Below are positions 19,076 to 27,828 of a stretch of 64,000 nt of DNA, piece by piece (positions within the stretch are counted from its first letter, which is position 1; every line of letters starts with the position of its first letter). This DNA comes from Neisseria animaloris (GTDB taxonomy: Bacteria; Pseudomonadota; Gammaproteobacteria; Burkholderiales; Neisseriaceae). The notes beneath the pieces are model-generated. The model was not told where the DNA came from, did no database searches, and saw nothing but the letters and a program-made list of their open reading frames with translations. The stretch covers positions 186,001 through 250,000 of the forward strand of contig NZ_LR134440.1 of the NCBI RefSeq assembly GCF_900637855.1, read 5' to 3'. Both the position numbers and the translations under genes were made by a program.

Positions 19076-19540
19076 ATGAAAGGCGATAAAGCCGTTATCG
19101 ATTATATGAACGAGTTGTTGGCAGGTGAGCTGGCAGCCCGCGACCAATATTTTATCCACTCGCGCATGTATGCCGAATGGGGCTACACCAAATTATTCGA
19201 ACGCATCGGCCATGAAATGGAAGATGAAACCCTACATGCCGAAGCGTTTATCCGCCGTATTCTGATGTTGGGCGGTATTCCGAACATGGTTCCGTCTAAA
19301 ATCAATGTGGGTGCCGATGTTCCTGCCATGCTGAAAGCCGATTTGAATACTGAATTGGAAGTACGGGAAGCCCTCAAACGCGGTATCAAATTGTGTGAAG
19401 AAAAACAAGATTACGTTACCCGTGAGTTATTAGTGGAGCAGCTGAAAGATACTGAAGAAGATCATGCACATTGGCTGGAGCAACAGCTTCGCTTGATTGA
19501 ATTGGTAGGTATGCAAAATTATCTGCAAAGCCAATTATAA
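19076..19540 (+). CDS. bfrA: Bacterioferritin A subunit (ferroxidase type)
   Basis: Iron-storage subunit forming 24-mers, probably mixed with BfrB. The 154-residue four-helix bundle keeps the dinuclear iron ligands E18, Y25, E51, H54, an E near 93 and the EEDH motif near 126-129. The haem ligand Met52 of classical bacterioferritins is Thr52 here. Upstream ribosome site AGAAAGGA. bfrB starts 26 bp later, so the two are an operon. In N. gonorrhoeae both proteins are known to be needed for iron storage and peroxide resistance. Confidence 0.96.
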   Translation: MKGDKAVIDYMNELLAGELAARDQYFIHSRMYAEWGYTKLFERIGHEMEDETLHAEAFIRRILMLGGIPNMVPSKINVGADVPAMLKADLNTELEVREALKRGIKLCEEKQDYVTRELLVEQLKDTEEDHAHWLEQQLRLIELVGMQNYLQSQL

Positions 19541-19566
19541 TCAATTGGATAAACAAGGAGTTTGTT

Positions 19567-20040
19567 ATGCAAGGCGATCGTTTGGTTATTCGCGAGTTAA
19601 ACAAAAACCTCGGCCTGTTGCTGGTAACCATCAACCAATACTTCTTACATGCCCGTATTTTGAAAAACTGGGGCTTTGAAGAATTAGGCGAACATTTCTA
19701 TAAGCAGTCTATTGTAGAAATGAAAGCTGCCGATGATTTAATCGAACGTATTTTACTGCTTGAAGGTTTGCCTAATCTACAAGATTTAGGAAAATTGCTG
19801 ATTGGCGAAAGCACTGAAGAAATCATCAAATGTGATTTAGCTAAAGAGCAGGAAAAGCACGATGCACTTATCGCAGCAATTGCATTGTGCGAAGAAAAAC
19901 AAGATTATGTAAGCCGCGATTTGTTGGAAAAACAAAAAGATACCAATGAGGAACATATCGATTGGCTGGAAACCCAGCAAGAATTGGTTACCAATATCGG
20001 TTTGGCCAATTATCTGCAAACCGGGGCGCAAGAGGACTGA
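19567..20040 (+). CDS. bfrB: Bacterioferritin B subunit (haem-binding type)
   Basis: 157-residue partner of BfrA. It has Met52 (VEMKAAD), the axial haem ligand, but its ferroxidase site is broken: position 18 is Leu instead of Glu and position 54 is Ala instead of His, while E51 and the C-terminal EEHIDWLE are kept. Read with BfrA, one subunit offers the oxidase centre and the other the haem. Ribosome site AAGGAG 7 bp before ATG. Followed by a strong terminator. Confidence 0.96.
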   Translation: MQGDRLVIRELNKNLGLLLVTINQYFLHARILKNWGFEELGEHFYKQSIVEMKAADDLIERILLLEGLPNLQDLGKLLIGESTEEIIKCDLAKEQEKHDALIAAIALCEEKQDYVSRDLLEKQKDTNEEHIDWLETQQELVTNIGLANYLQTGAQED

Positions 20041-20087
20041 AACACAAACTACTGCCAATATAGCAGTTCTTTTGAGCACCTGAAAAT

Positions 20088-20118
20088 AAAACGGCATGCA
20101 GTTTCAGCATGCCGTTTT
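20088..20118 (+). terminator. bfrAB terminator
   Basis: Stem AAAACGGCATGC / GCATGCCGTTTT with a 7-base loop and trailing Ts; not DUS-derived. Confidence 0.9.
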
Positions 20119-20181
20119 CTTATGTTTGAAAAGTATTTACCATGATTGGTGTGCTTAATTTATTTGGATTGCCTGACGGCT

Positions 20182-21091
20182 TTAGTTTATAGGAGCTACG
20201 GACTGCGATTTTTTACGCATTTTCAGCCAACCGTCCAGCAAACTCAACCCGAGCCCGCACCAAATCAAACCATAAGTAGTTAAAGATTGCACGGAAACCG
20301 GTGTTTGGAGTACCAAGACGGCAAGCATAAATAACAATACGGGTTCGAGATAACTCAACATGCCGAACAGGGTTACGGGCAGCATCCGACTGGCTTGCAG
20401 ATTAAGTTGCATGGCTGCGGTACTAATGATGCCGAGCAGAGGAATCAGCAGCCAGTATTTAGACGGTTCCGCCAAAATTTGCAAACTGTGCGGTTGCAAC
20501 AAAAGGTAAATAACGGCAATGGGAGAAATCAAGGTTAAGTCTATCAACAATCCTGCCAGTACGGGCACACGCATTATACGGCGGAGAAGATAGTAAATCG
20601 GGTAGGTGCCCAGAACCCATAAAGTAGCCCAGGAAAAAAGCATGGGTTTGCCATAATTCATGTGCCACACCGAGAGCCGCCAAACCTACGGCCAGCCATT
20701 GCAGGCGGTTGACATATTCGGCTAAAAAAATGCGCCCGCACAAAACCATCATCAGCGGGAATAAAAAGTAACCCATTGCAATGTCTACACCATAACCGTT
20801 GACAGGGCCCCACATAAACAGCCATAACTGGCTGGCTAAAATAGGAGTGGGCAAAATGATATAAGCCCACTGTTTCCGATTTTTTCCAATTTTTTTGATG
20901 TAGGTAAAAACACTATGTAGTGTGCGGGTAGTCAGCAAGGTCAGCCAGAGTATGAACAGCATGCTGACTATACGCCATGCAAAAACTTCCGTGCCGCCCA
21001 TCGGTTCCATCCAGCGGCCGTAAAGGTACAACACGCCGAATAAGATGTTGGATAGCAAGGCGGCGAGTACGCCTTTTCGTATTTCACTCAT
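20182..21091 (-). pseudogene. rarD: RarD-like EamA-family permease, frameshifted
   Basis: Ten-helix drug/metabolite-type permease. The 5' part (from ATG 21091) begins MSEIRKGVLAALLSNILFGVLYLYGRW, the RarD N-terminus, and continues correctly to GVAHELWQTHAF. The 3' part continues in another frame as SWATLWVLGTYPIYYLLRR to the stop at 20182. The break is at a run of six T on the coding strand (20634-20639); five T would restore CAT-GCT-TTT-TCC-TGG and one full protein of about 303 residues. It is either a true inactivating slip, a phase-variable site with a short tract, or a sequencing error. Confidence 0.82.
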
Positions 21092-21576
21092 GATGGCATT
21101 TCGATTTATTAATATATTATTGTATAGCGGATGGACAGGATAATTCTATGGTGTTATCGGTTCAGGTGAAAAAATAACTACTTTGAGGGTAGCAGATTCC
21201 TGCTTTAGTTTGTCGGTTTATCCGCAAGTGCCGATGTTAATTGAGGCCGTCTGAAAAGGGGGGAGGTGTGTTTCAGACGGCCTGAGTAATGTTGTTTTAG
21301 CTTTATTGTTTAAAATGATGTCTTGCATAAAGCATGGTTGATTTTACGGCGATTGCGTTTGGATTTAATACTGTCACCTATACCTGCAACAGTGAGCGGA
21401 ATGGAGTTTTAAGAGAGTGATGTATTTGAAAACCCGGAAACGAACCGGCGCAAGGCATCCGTAAAAATCCCGAAAATGTATTCAGAGGCTGTTTTTATAT
21501 TTTGATATTGGAATAACTAAATAGAGGCCGTCTGAAAAGTTTTCAGACGGCCTCCGGGGCTTACTGAGAGATTACT
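21092..21576. other. Intergenic stretch with two DUS hairpins
   Basis: 485 bases between two leftward genes: the rarD leader, a DUS pair at 21244-21283 with a 15-base G-rich loop, about 240 bases with no recognisable coding frame or RNA, and the ctpA terminator at 21524-21554. Confidence 0.5.
21524..21554 (-). terminator. ctpA terminator (DUS pair)
   Basis: GAGGCCGTCTGAAAA / TTTTCAGACGGCCTC with one-base loop, 20 bp past the stop. Confidence 0.8.
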
Positions 21577-23031
21577 TTATTCGCTACTTTTCTCTTTTTT
21601 CGATGCCGGTTTTTTAGCGGCGAGCCCGAGAGATTTTTGCCATTGAGCGGGTGATTTTATCAAATCCAAGGCTTTTTTCAGTTGGTCGTCTTTGGCCGGA
21701 TTGGGGATACGACGCGAAGAAATATCTTCGTCTTTTTTATCTTTTTTGCCTTTGATTTTCGGAGCAGGTTCCGGTTCGGAGGGCACATAGTCGTTACCGT
21801 TTACTTCCTCACCACCGAGCGGATTGCCGATATGGCCGAGCAGATCGGCTTCGCGGCTCTCAAACAGGCGGTTTTTGTCTTTTACTTCCACATCGGGAAC
21901 GATGCCCTGTGCTTGGATTGAGCGGTCTTTCGGTGTGTAATACAGGGCGGTTGTCAGCTTGATTGCACTGCCGTTGGAAAGCGGTAATACGGTTTGTACC
22001 GAACCTTTACCGAAACTTTGTGTGCCGACTACCACGGCACGGCGGTGATCTTGCAGTGCACCGGCAACGATTTCGGAAGCGGAAGCGGAACCGGAGTTAA
22101 TCAGTACGGTAACCGGAACGGTTTTCAATTCGGCGGGCAGGCCGTGAAGCGGATCTTTTCCGGTAGTGAGCATGTAGTCTTCCGGAATTGCTTTCAGTAT
22201 CATGCCGCCCCTACCGTCGCGGCCTTTGGTGCTGACTACGGTGGCTTCAGCAGGCAGGAAGGCGGCGGATACGCCAACCGCGCCGTTCAGCAAACCGCCG
22301 GGGTCGTCCCGCAGGTCAAGTACCAAACCTTTAAGCGGGGCTTTGTTTTGTTTGCTTAAGGCTTGGGCCGATTCATTTAGTGCGGCAACAGTACGCTCTT
22401 GGAACTGACTGATGCGGATATAGCCGTAGCCGGGCTCAAGCAGATGGTGGCGCACGCTTTTTACTTTGATGATAGCACGGGTAATCTTGACGGTAATCGG
22501 CTTGGTGGCATCTTTACGCGAAAGCGTGAGCACAATATCGGTGCCGGGCTTGCCGCGCATTTTTTTCACGGCTTCGTTAACGGTCATGCCGCGGGTGGAA
22601 ACACCATTGATTTTTACAATAAAATCTCCGCTTTTTACGCCGGCGCGTTCGGCAGGTGTGTCTTCAATCGGTGCAACCACTTTCACAAAGCCGTCTTCCG
22701 AGCCTACTTCCATGCCTAAACCGCCGAATTCGCCGCTGGTGGACTCTTTCAAGTCGGCGTAGTCTTTTTTGGTCATGTATTCGGAATGCGGATCAAGGCC
22801 GGCAACCATGCCTTTCATGGCCCCTTCGATCAATTTGTCGTCGGATTTGTCTTGGTAATAATTGGCTTTGATCTGGCCGTACACTTCCGCCATAGTGCGG
22901 ATGGATTGCACGGGCAGGGCTTCTGCTTTGTCTTTGTTGGCGGCATAGCTTTGTACGCTGAGGCTTAGTGCCACTCCGCTGAATGCGCCGAGTGTATAAA
23001 GGGCTACTTTTTTCAAAGTGGATTTAGACAT
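21577..23031 (-). CDS. ctpA: S41 family C-terminal processing peptidase
   Basis: Periplasmic serine protease that trims C-terminal ends of envelope proteins. 484 residues: signal peptide (about 1-30, ending SYAANKDK), PDZ domain (about 90-180, GGLGMEVGSEDGFVKVVAPIEDTPAERAGVKSGDFIVKINGV), S41 core with the nucleophile in VLINSGSASASEIVAGALQDH (about 310-330) and the catalytic Lys in GTQSFGKGSVQT (about 338-349). A charged C-terminal tail (KIKGKKDKKDEDISSRRIPN) ends the protein. About 260 bp separates it from the EnvC-like gene upstream in the same direction; in Neisseria and relatives these two are typical neighbours, fitting joint work on cell-wall hydrolases. Confidence 0.93.
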   Translation of the reverse strand: MSKSTLKKVALYTLGAFSGVALSLSVQSYAANKDKAEALPVQSIRTMAEVYGQIKANYYQDKSDDKLIEGAMKGMVAGLDPHSEYMTKKDYADLKESTSGEFGGLGMEVGSEDGFVKVVAPIEDTPAERAGVKSGDFIVKINGVSTRGMTVNEAVKKMRGKPGTDIVLTLSRKDATKPITVKITRAIIKVKSVRHHLLEPGYGYIRISQFQERTVAALNESAQALSKQNKAPLKGLVLDLRDDPGGLLNGAVGVSAAFLPAEATVVSTKGRDGRGGMILKAIPEDYMLTTGKDPLHGLPAELKTVPVTVLINSGSASASEIVAGALQDHRRAVVVGTQSFGKGSVQTVLPLSNGSAIKLTTALYYTPKDRSIQAQGIVPDVEVKDKNRLFESREADLLGHIGNPLGGEEVNGNDYVPSEPEPAPKIKGKKDKKDEDISSRRIPNPAKDDQLKKALDLIKSPAQWQKSLGLAAKKPASKKEKSSE

Positions 23032-23242
23032 CGTTTTGCTTTCTCTTTCGTCTTTTTCAGGCTTTCAGACGGCCTGTCCGGATAATTGGTAAACTTTATG
23101 TGATTTATTTGATGCGGGCAACAGTATAGGGGTAAAAAAATGCTAATTCAGTTGGATTTTGTAACGGTTTTCATACGTTTTTCCTATTTCCCCAAATAAT
23201 AAATTTGAAATAGTTAATATACATCAGGCATATGCAGATGAT

Positions 23243-23286
23243 TTTTCAGACGGCCTCAATATATTAAGAGAGAGGCTGTCTGAAAA
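23243..23286 (-). terminator. Terminator after envC (imperfect DUS pair)
   Basis: One perfect DUS and one with C to T (AGGCTGTCTGAA) form the stem, with a 14-base AT loop. Confidence 0.65.
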
Positions 23287-23291
23287 CAGGG

Positions 23292-24674
23292 TTAACGTAC
23301 CCACGAGAGCGGATTCATCGGTTGGCTGCGGTAACGGATTTCCAAATACAGCCCTTGCTCGCCGGAAGGCAGGCTGCCGCTGGTGCCAATGGTTCGCCCT
23401 GAGGTAACACTGCTGCCGCCGGAAACGGAGATGCCGCTCAAGCCTGAATAAACGCTTACATAGCCGTCGCCGTGGTCGAGCACCACCATATTGCCGTAGC
23501 CGCTTAACGGACCGGCATAGGCCACGGTACCTGCTGCGATGCTTTGAACCGGTGCGCTGCCGGTGGTGAAAAATACGCCTTTCCAAGTGCCTCCGCCCGG
23601 ACGCGGTTGGCCGAAACGCCCGCCGATATTGCCTCTGACGGGGCGCCGCAAGCGGCCTTGCATGCGGCTGAAGCTGTATCGGTTTTCAAGGGTTTCAGCG
23701 GGAGCCTGCAAAGCGCGGTCTTCAGTGGTGAGAGTGGAATGTGGTGTTTTAGAGGCGGTGCTTTTTGAAGGTGTTTTGGGGATTTGGGTAGATTTTTTAT
23801 CGGCGGATTTGCCGTCTTTTTTCGTTGTTTTGCCTTTTTTAGCTCGTTCGGCACGGGCTTTTTCTGCTGCGGCGATGCGTTCTTCGGCTGCTTTTTTGCG
23901 GGCGGCCGCTTCTTTCCGGCGTTTTTCAGCATTGCGTTTGGCAATGTCGGCCAACAGTTTGTTCAGACGTTGTTCGTTTTCACGCAGGTTGGCAATGCGT
24001 TTGGTTTGCCCGTCGATTTGGGAGGAAAGCCGGTTGCTTTCGGTTTGTGCTTCTGAATTGGCACGGCCGAGTTTGTTCAGTGCTGCCTGTTTTTGCGCTT
24101 TGATTTTGTTCAAACGTGCCAATTCCGCATCAATGGCCGCTTCTTGTTGTTCCAATTCGGTTTGCTGTTTGGCCAAATCGCCGATAACTTTTTCGTTGGC
24201 TTGATTGATGTAGCGGCTGTATTGCAGATAACGGGCTTTTTGGCCGGGTTCGGCATTTTTTAAAAACAGCACCACGGCGTTGGGTTGGCGGTTTTTGTAA
24301 TGCCCCGCCAATAGCCGTGCCACTTGGGCTTTGGTACCGGTTATTTCGGTTTTCAGACGGCCTAATTCGTTTTGCAGGGTTTGCAGTTTTTCCCATGCGG
24401 TGCGCTGCTGCTTATTGATGGCAGCAAGCTCTTTCTGTGCTTTGGCAAGTGCGGCGCGGGTACGTTCGAGAGCGGCGTGGGCGCTGCGTTGGGCAGCCTG
24501 TTTTTGCTTCAGGTCGGTTTGGGCGGCGCTAATGGCTTCGCGGATTTCTTTTAAATCTCCCGTGGCTTCTGCGGCGGTGGCAGGGGGCGGTTCGGGCGCG
24601 GCGACGGCCGGAACGGAAAGGCAGAGCAGGGCGGCTGGCAGCAGGTATTTGAACGGCATGGCGGTTGTTTGCAA
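23292..24674 (-). CDS. envC: EnvC-like murein hydrolase activator (degenerate M23)
   Basis: Periplasmic activator of cell-separation amidases. Signal peptide MPFKYLLPAALLCLSVPAVAA (start 24674, or ATG 24659), a long coiled coil (about 35-255) rich in Ala/Lys/Gln, a low-complexity Lys/Ser linker (about 260-320), and a C-terminal LytM domain (about 345-460). In the LytM part the zinc ligands are lost: the first-His position reads GGRFGQPRPGGGTWKG, and the HxH end reads YLEIRYRSQPMNPLSW with Tyr where active enzymes have His. This matches EnvC, which activates amidases without cutting peptidoglycan itself. Confidence 0.9.
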   Translation of the reverse strand: MQTTAMPFKYLLPAALLCLSVPAVAAPEPPPATAAEATGDLKEIREAISAAQTDLKQKQAAQRSAHAALERTRAALAKAQKELAAINKQQRTAWEKLQTLQNELGRLKTEITGTKAQVARLLAGHYKNRQPNAVVLFLKNAEPGQKARYLQYSRYINQANEKVIGDLAKQQTELEQQEAAIDAELARLNKIKAQKQAALNKLGRANSEAQTESNRLSSQIDGQTKRIANLRENEQRLNKLLADIAKRNAEKRRKEAAARKKAAEERIAAAEKARAERAKKGKTTKKDGKSADKKSTQIPKTPSKSTASKTPHSTLTTEDRALQAPAETLENRYSFSRMQGRLRRPVRGNIGGRFGQPRPGGGTWKGVFFTTGSAPVQSIAAGTVAYAGPLSGYGNMVVLDHGDGYVSVYSGLSGISVSGGSSVTSGRTIGTSGSLPSGEQGLYLEIRYRSQPMNPLSWVR

Positions 24675-24750
24675 AGGTTATACGGGCGCAATTATAGCGG
24701 ATAGGCAGGCCGTCTGAAAATCAGAACGAAGCCTGCTTTCTATGGTTTGT

Positions 24751-26316
24751 TCAGCTTTCCAGAAATTCGTTCACGCCCCGTTCGCAGCGGGTTTTCTTTT
24801 CATCCAATGTGGCCTGCAGCAGGGCATCGTTTTGTGGTAAGGCGGCGCGTTCGGCTTCGTGGTGCCATAAGTGGTAGGCGATACCGGCGAATTTCAGATT
24901 GTGCCGTTTCATGCCGCTATGGTAGCAGCGGGCGACAAATTCGCTGTCTTCGCGACCCCAGCCGACAAATTCGTTGTTGAAGCCGTTTACCGCCAGTGCA
25001 TCGTCGCGGAAAAAGCCCATGTTGCAGCTTTTGATGCCTTTGTGTTTGCGGTTGCCGCGTTTGCCGATCAGCTTGGCGAGTTTGGTTAGGCGTAGGGCGG
25101 ACAGGCGTTTTTCGATGCCGTTGGCGGTAAACGAAAGGTCGGGCAGCGGCAGATTGGGGTGGCTGAGAATGTCGTCGGTGCGCGCTTTGGTAAGGATTAC
25201 GCGCGAGCCTTGAATCAGACGGCCTTTTTTGGCTGCGGCGATGTGGTCGGCGATAAACGACGGGTCGAGCACCATGTCGCCGTCGATAATGATCAGGTAA
25301 TCCGATGTGGCGGCGGCAATGGCGCGGTTGCGTGATTCGGCGGCGCGGAAGCCGTCGTCTTTCTGCCAAGTGTGCTTCACCGGCACGGGGCTGGCTTGGG
25401 TAAATTTGCCGACCACTTCGGTGGTGCGCCTGTCGGAACCGTCGTCGGCGATGATGATTTCCTGCGGCAGGCGGGTTTGCGCCAACGCCGATTTCAACAC
25501 CAAAGCCAGCGCGTCGGGGCGGTTGTAGGTGGTGATGGTCAGCGATACGCTCATGTTGCGGTTGTGTTCGTAGAGCTTAACGTATTTGTAGTACGAACCT
25601 TGTGCATTGGCGGCGGAAATAATCAGGCCGTCCGAACCGTAGAGAAAGCCTTTTTTGAGCAGGTAGTTTTTGATAAACGATGCCGCGCCGTGCCAAAGGG
25701 CTTTAAACGGCGAAGAATCTTTTTTGTAGCGGTTTTCTTCGGCATACAGCGTGCTGTATTGCTGCATTTTTTGAATCAGTCCTTCGGCGTTTTGAAACGA
25801 ATAATGTTTCAGACGGCCTTTGAGGGAGCGGACGTTGGTTTTGGGCGGCAACACCAAGGATTCATGCACTTTGCGGTCTGAAAACTGAATATAGTTGCGC
25901 TGATACAGGCGTGGCAGAATGTCGGGATACCAGCCGCAGCCTTTGATTAAGCGGCCGTTGTAATGGTTCAGCCGCGACAAGGTGTACACGGTTTGCGGGT
26001 CGTCGTGTTCTACGGCATCGCGGATGCTTTCAATCAGCTCGGCATCGGGCACTTCGTCGCTGTCGATACTGAAAATCCAATTGTGTTTGGCCAACGACGC
26101 GGCGAGGTTTTTCATCGGGCCGAAGCCGATAAACTCGTGCTTGCACACGCGCACGTTGCCGAAGCGGGCGGCAATTTCAAGCGTGCGGTCAGCAGAGCCG
26201 TTGTCGAGCAGCAGCACTTCGTCGAAGTCGGTCAACGCAGTGAGCACTTCTTGTAGATAGCGTTCGGAATTTTTAACCAGCATGGTTGCGCTGGCGGGGA
26301 TTTTGTGTGTTTGCAT
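24751..26316 (-). CDS. Double GT2 glycosyltransferase (two fused domains)
   Basis: 521 residues with two family-2 glycosyltransferase domains. Domain 1 (about 5-250) resembles the LgtF/WaaE group that adds sugars to the LPS inner core: VKNSERYLQEVLTAL, LLLDNGSADRT, FSIDSDEVPD. Domain 2 (about 254-521) starts with its own Met (MSVSLTITTYNRPDAL) and has IIADDGSDRRTT, YLIIIDGDMVLDP and WGREDSEF, the last being a typical catalytic-base region. The join at residue 254 looks like two once-separate genes. Acts at the cytosolic face of the inner membrane; role in lipooligosaccharide or another glycan is inferred. No other glycan genes adjoin it. Confidence 0.85.
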   Translation of the reverse strand: MQTHKIPASATMLVKNSERYLQEVLTALTDFDEVLLLDNGSADRTLEIAARFGNVRVCKHEFIGFGPMKNLAASLAKHNWIFSIDSDEVPDAELIESIRDAVEHDDPQTVYTLSRLNHYNGRLIKGCGWYPDILPRLYQRNYIQFSDRKVHESLVLPPKTNVRSLKGRLKHYSFQNAEGLIQKMQQYSTLYAEENRYKKDSSPFKALWHGAASFIKNYLLKKGFLYGSDGLIISAANAQGSYYKYVKLYEHNRNMSVSLTITTYNRPDALALVLKSALAQTRLPQEIIIADDGSDRRTTEVVGKFTQASPVPVKHTWQKDDGFRAAESRNRAIAAATSDYLIIIDGDMVLDPSFIADHIAAAKKGRLIQGSRVILTKARTDDILSHPNLPLPDLSFTANGIEKRLSALRLTKLAKLIGKRGNRKHKGIKSCNMGFFRDDALAVNGFNNEFVGWGREDSEFVARCYHSGMKRHNLKFAGIAYHLWHHEAERAALPQNDALLQATLDEKKTRCERGVNEFLES

Positions 26317-26390
26317 AAATGGTTAAGGTGAGGGAGGCCGTCTGAAAAAACAGCTTGGTTCATGAAGATAAGGCCGTCTGAAAAGCATGG

Positions 26391-26490
26391 TATAGCAAAT
26401 AAACTAAACTTGCCACGGTGTTGCTACGCTTTAGTTCAAAGGGAATGATTTTTTAAACCGCTTACATTGCCGCTTTTCAAAAATATTAAG
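26391..26490 (-). repeat. Degenerate Correia-like intergenic repeat, copy B
   Basis: Begins TATAGCAAATAAACTAAAC, then GTTGCTACGCTTTAGTTCAAAGGGAATGATT. Its reverse complement aligns with the right part of copy A (GTTTACAAAACTGTTCCCTTTAGGC), and its outer end shares TAGCAAATAAAC with copy A. It looks truncated on the right side near 26490. Lies between the glycosyltransferase and purK. Confidence 0.5.
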
Positions 26491-26522
26491 TTTCCGATAT
26501 TTTCACAGGTTTGGCAAAAAAT

Positions 26523-26562
26523 CAGGCCGTCTGAACAATGATAAATCTGTTCAGACGGCCTG
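26523..26562 (-). terminator. purK terminator (DUS pair)
   Basis: CAGGCCGTCTGAACA and its inverted copy with a 10-base loop, 12 bp after the purK stop. Confidence 0.8.
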
Positions 26563-26574
26563 CCGCTGTTGGTG

Positions 26575-27717
26575 TTATGCCGACAAGCTGCCGTGTAAGG
26601 CTTGTGCGGTTTTAAACGCTTCATCAGCATCATCGGCGCATACGGTGAAATGTCCCATTTTTCTGCCGACATGCGCGGATTTTTTTCCGTATAGATGTAA
26701 GTGTGCGTGTGGGTGGTTTTGTACCGGCAGCCAATCGGGTTCGCCGCCGTCTTTTCCCCACACATTGCCCAGAATATTGGCCATACAGCAGCCCGACAAT
26801 AAACGGGTATCAGCGGGCGGCAGACCGCACATGATGCGTACTTGTTGCTGGAATTGATCTGTGGCGCAGGCATCGATGGTGTGGTGACCGCTGTTGTGCG
26901 GGCGAGGGGCGATTTCATTGACGATTAATTCGTTTGTATCGCCGACCACAAACATTTCTACCGCCAATACGCCAACGTAGCCCAGCTCGTCGGCCAAGCG
27001 GCGTGCCATTTGCCGTGCTTGCTGCTGCACGTCTGCGCTCAAGCGGGCGGGGACGATGGAGTAGGCGAGAATGCCGTTTTCGTGGATGTTTTCGGCGGGG
27101 TCGAAGGTTTGCGTGTTGTCGCTGTTCAGACGGCATACGATCACGGAAATTTCGCCTCGTAAGTCCACCATTTTTTCCAATACGCATTCTACGCCGCCGT
27201 GTTCGGTAAATGCGGCTTTCAGTTCGCTCAAGGTTTTGACGCGGATTTGACCTTTGCCGTCGTAGCCCAATGTGGCGGTTTTGAGGATGCCGGGCAGAAA
27301 CGCCGCGCTGGCTTCGGTGATGTCTTCAGGTTTGCAGACGGCCTGATAGGGTGCGGTTTGCAAGCCGGCTTTTTGAATCCATGCTTTTTCCTGGATGCGG
27401 TTTTGTGCAATGGCTACGCAGTCGCCGCTGGGTGAAATTACGGTGTGTTGAGCCAAAAAACGCATGGCATCGGCGTTGACGTTTTCAAATTCGGTGGTAA
27501 CCGCAGCGCATTTAGCCAGCTCGTTTAAGGCGGCCTCGTTGTCGAAATCAGCGCACAAATGGCGGTCGGCAAAGTCGGCGGCAGGTGCGTTGGGATCGGG
27601 GTCGAGCACGGTAACTCGGTAGCCCATGGTTTTGGCAGCGACGGCAAACATACGGCCAAGCTGTCCACCGCCGAGAATGCCGAGATTGGCGGGGGGGAGA
27701 ATTGGTAGAGTTTTCAT
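26575..27717 (-). CDS. purK: 5-(carboxyamino)imidazole ribonucleotide synthase
   Basis: ATP-grasp enzyme of purine synthesis that carboxylates AIR with bicarbonate. 380 residues: N-terminal nucleotide fold LGILGGGQLGRMFAVAAK (about 12-29), VLDPDPNAPAADFAD, ATP-grasp core with KTATLGYDGKGQ (about 145-156) and EISVIVCR, metal/ATP site LAVEMFVV and NEIAPRPHNSGHHTIDA (about 268-284). Normal length. purE is not in the window. A single gene. Confidence 0.96.
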   Translation of the reverse strand: MKTLPILPPANLGILGGGQLGRMFAVAAKTMGYRVTVLDPDPNAPAADFADRHLCADFDNEAALNELAKCAAVTTEFENVNADAMRFLAQHTVISPSGDCVAIAQNRIQEKAWIQKAGLQTAPYQAVCKPEDITEASAAFLPGILKTATLGYDGKGQIRVKTLSELKAAFTEHGGVECVLEKMVDLRGEISVIVCRLNSDNTQTFDPAENIHENGILAYSIVPARLSADVQQQARQMARRLADELGYVGVLAVEMFVVGDTNELIVNEIAPRPHNSGHHTIDACATDQFQQQVRIMCGLPPADTRLLSGCCMANILGNVWGKDGGEPDWLPVQNHPHAHLHLYGKKSAHVGRKMGHFTVCADDADEAFKTAQALHGSLSA

Positions 27718-27828
27718 TTTTTATTTCAAAGATTTTATTTTCAATATGTTATTTTAGAAAATCATCCATATGAGTAAATTAAGACTGTAAATTTTATAGC
27801 AGATGTTTTAACAAAATTTCAGACGGCC

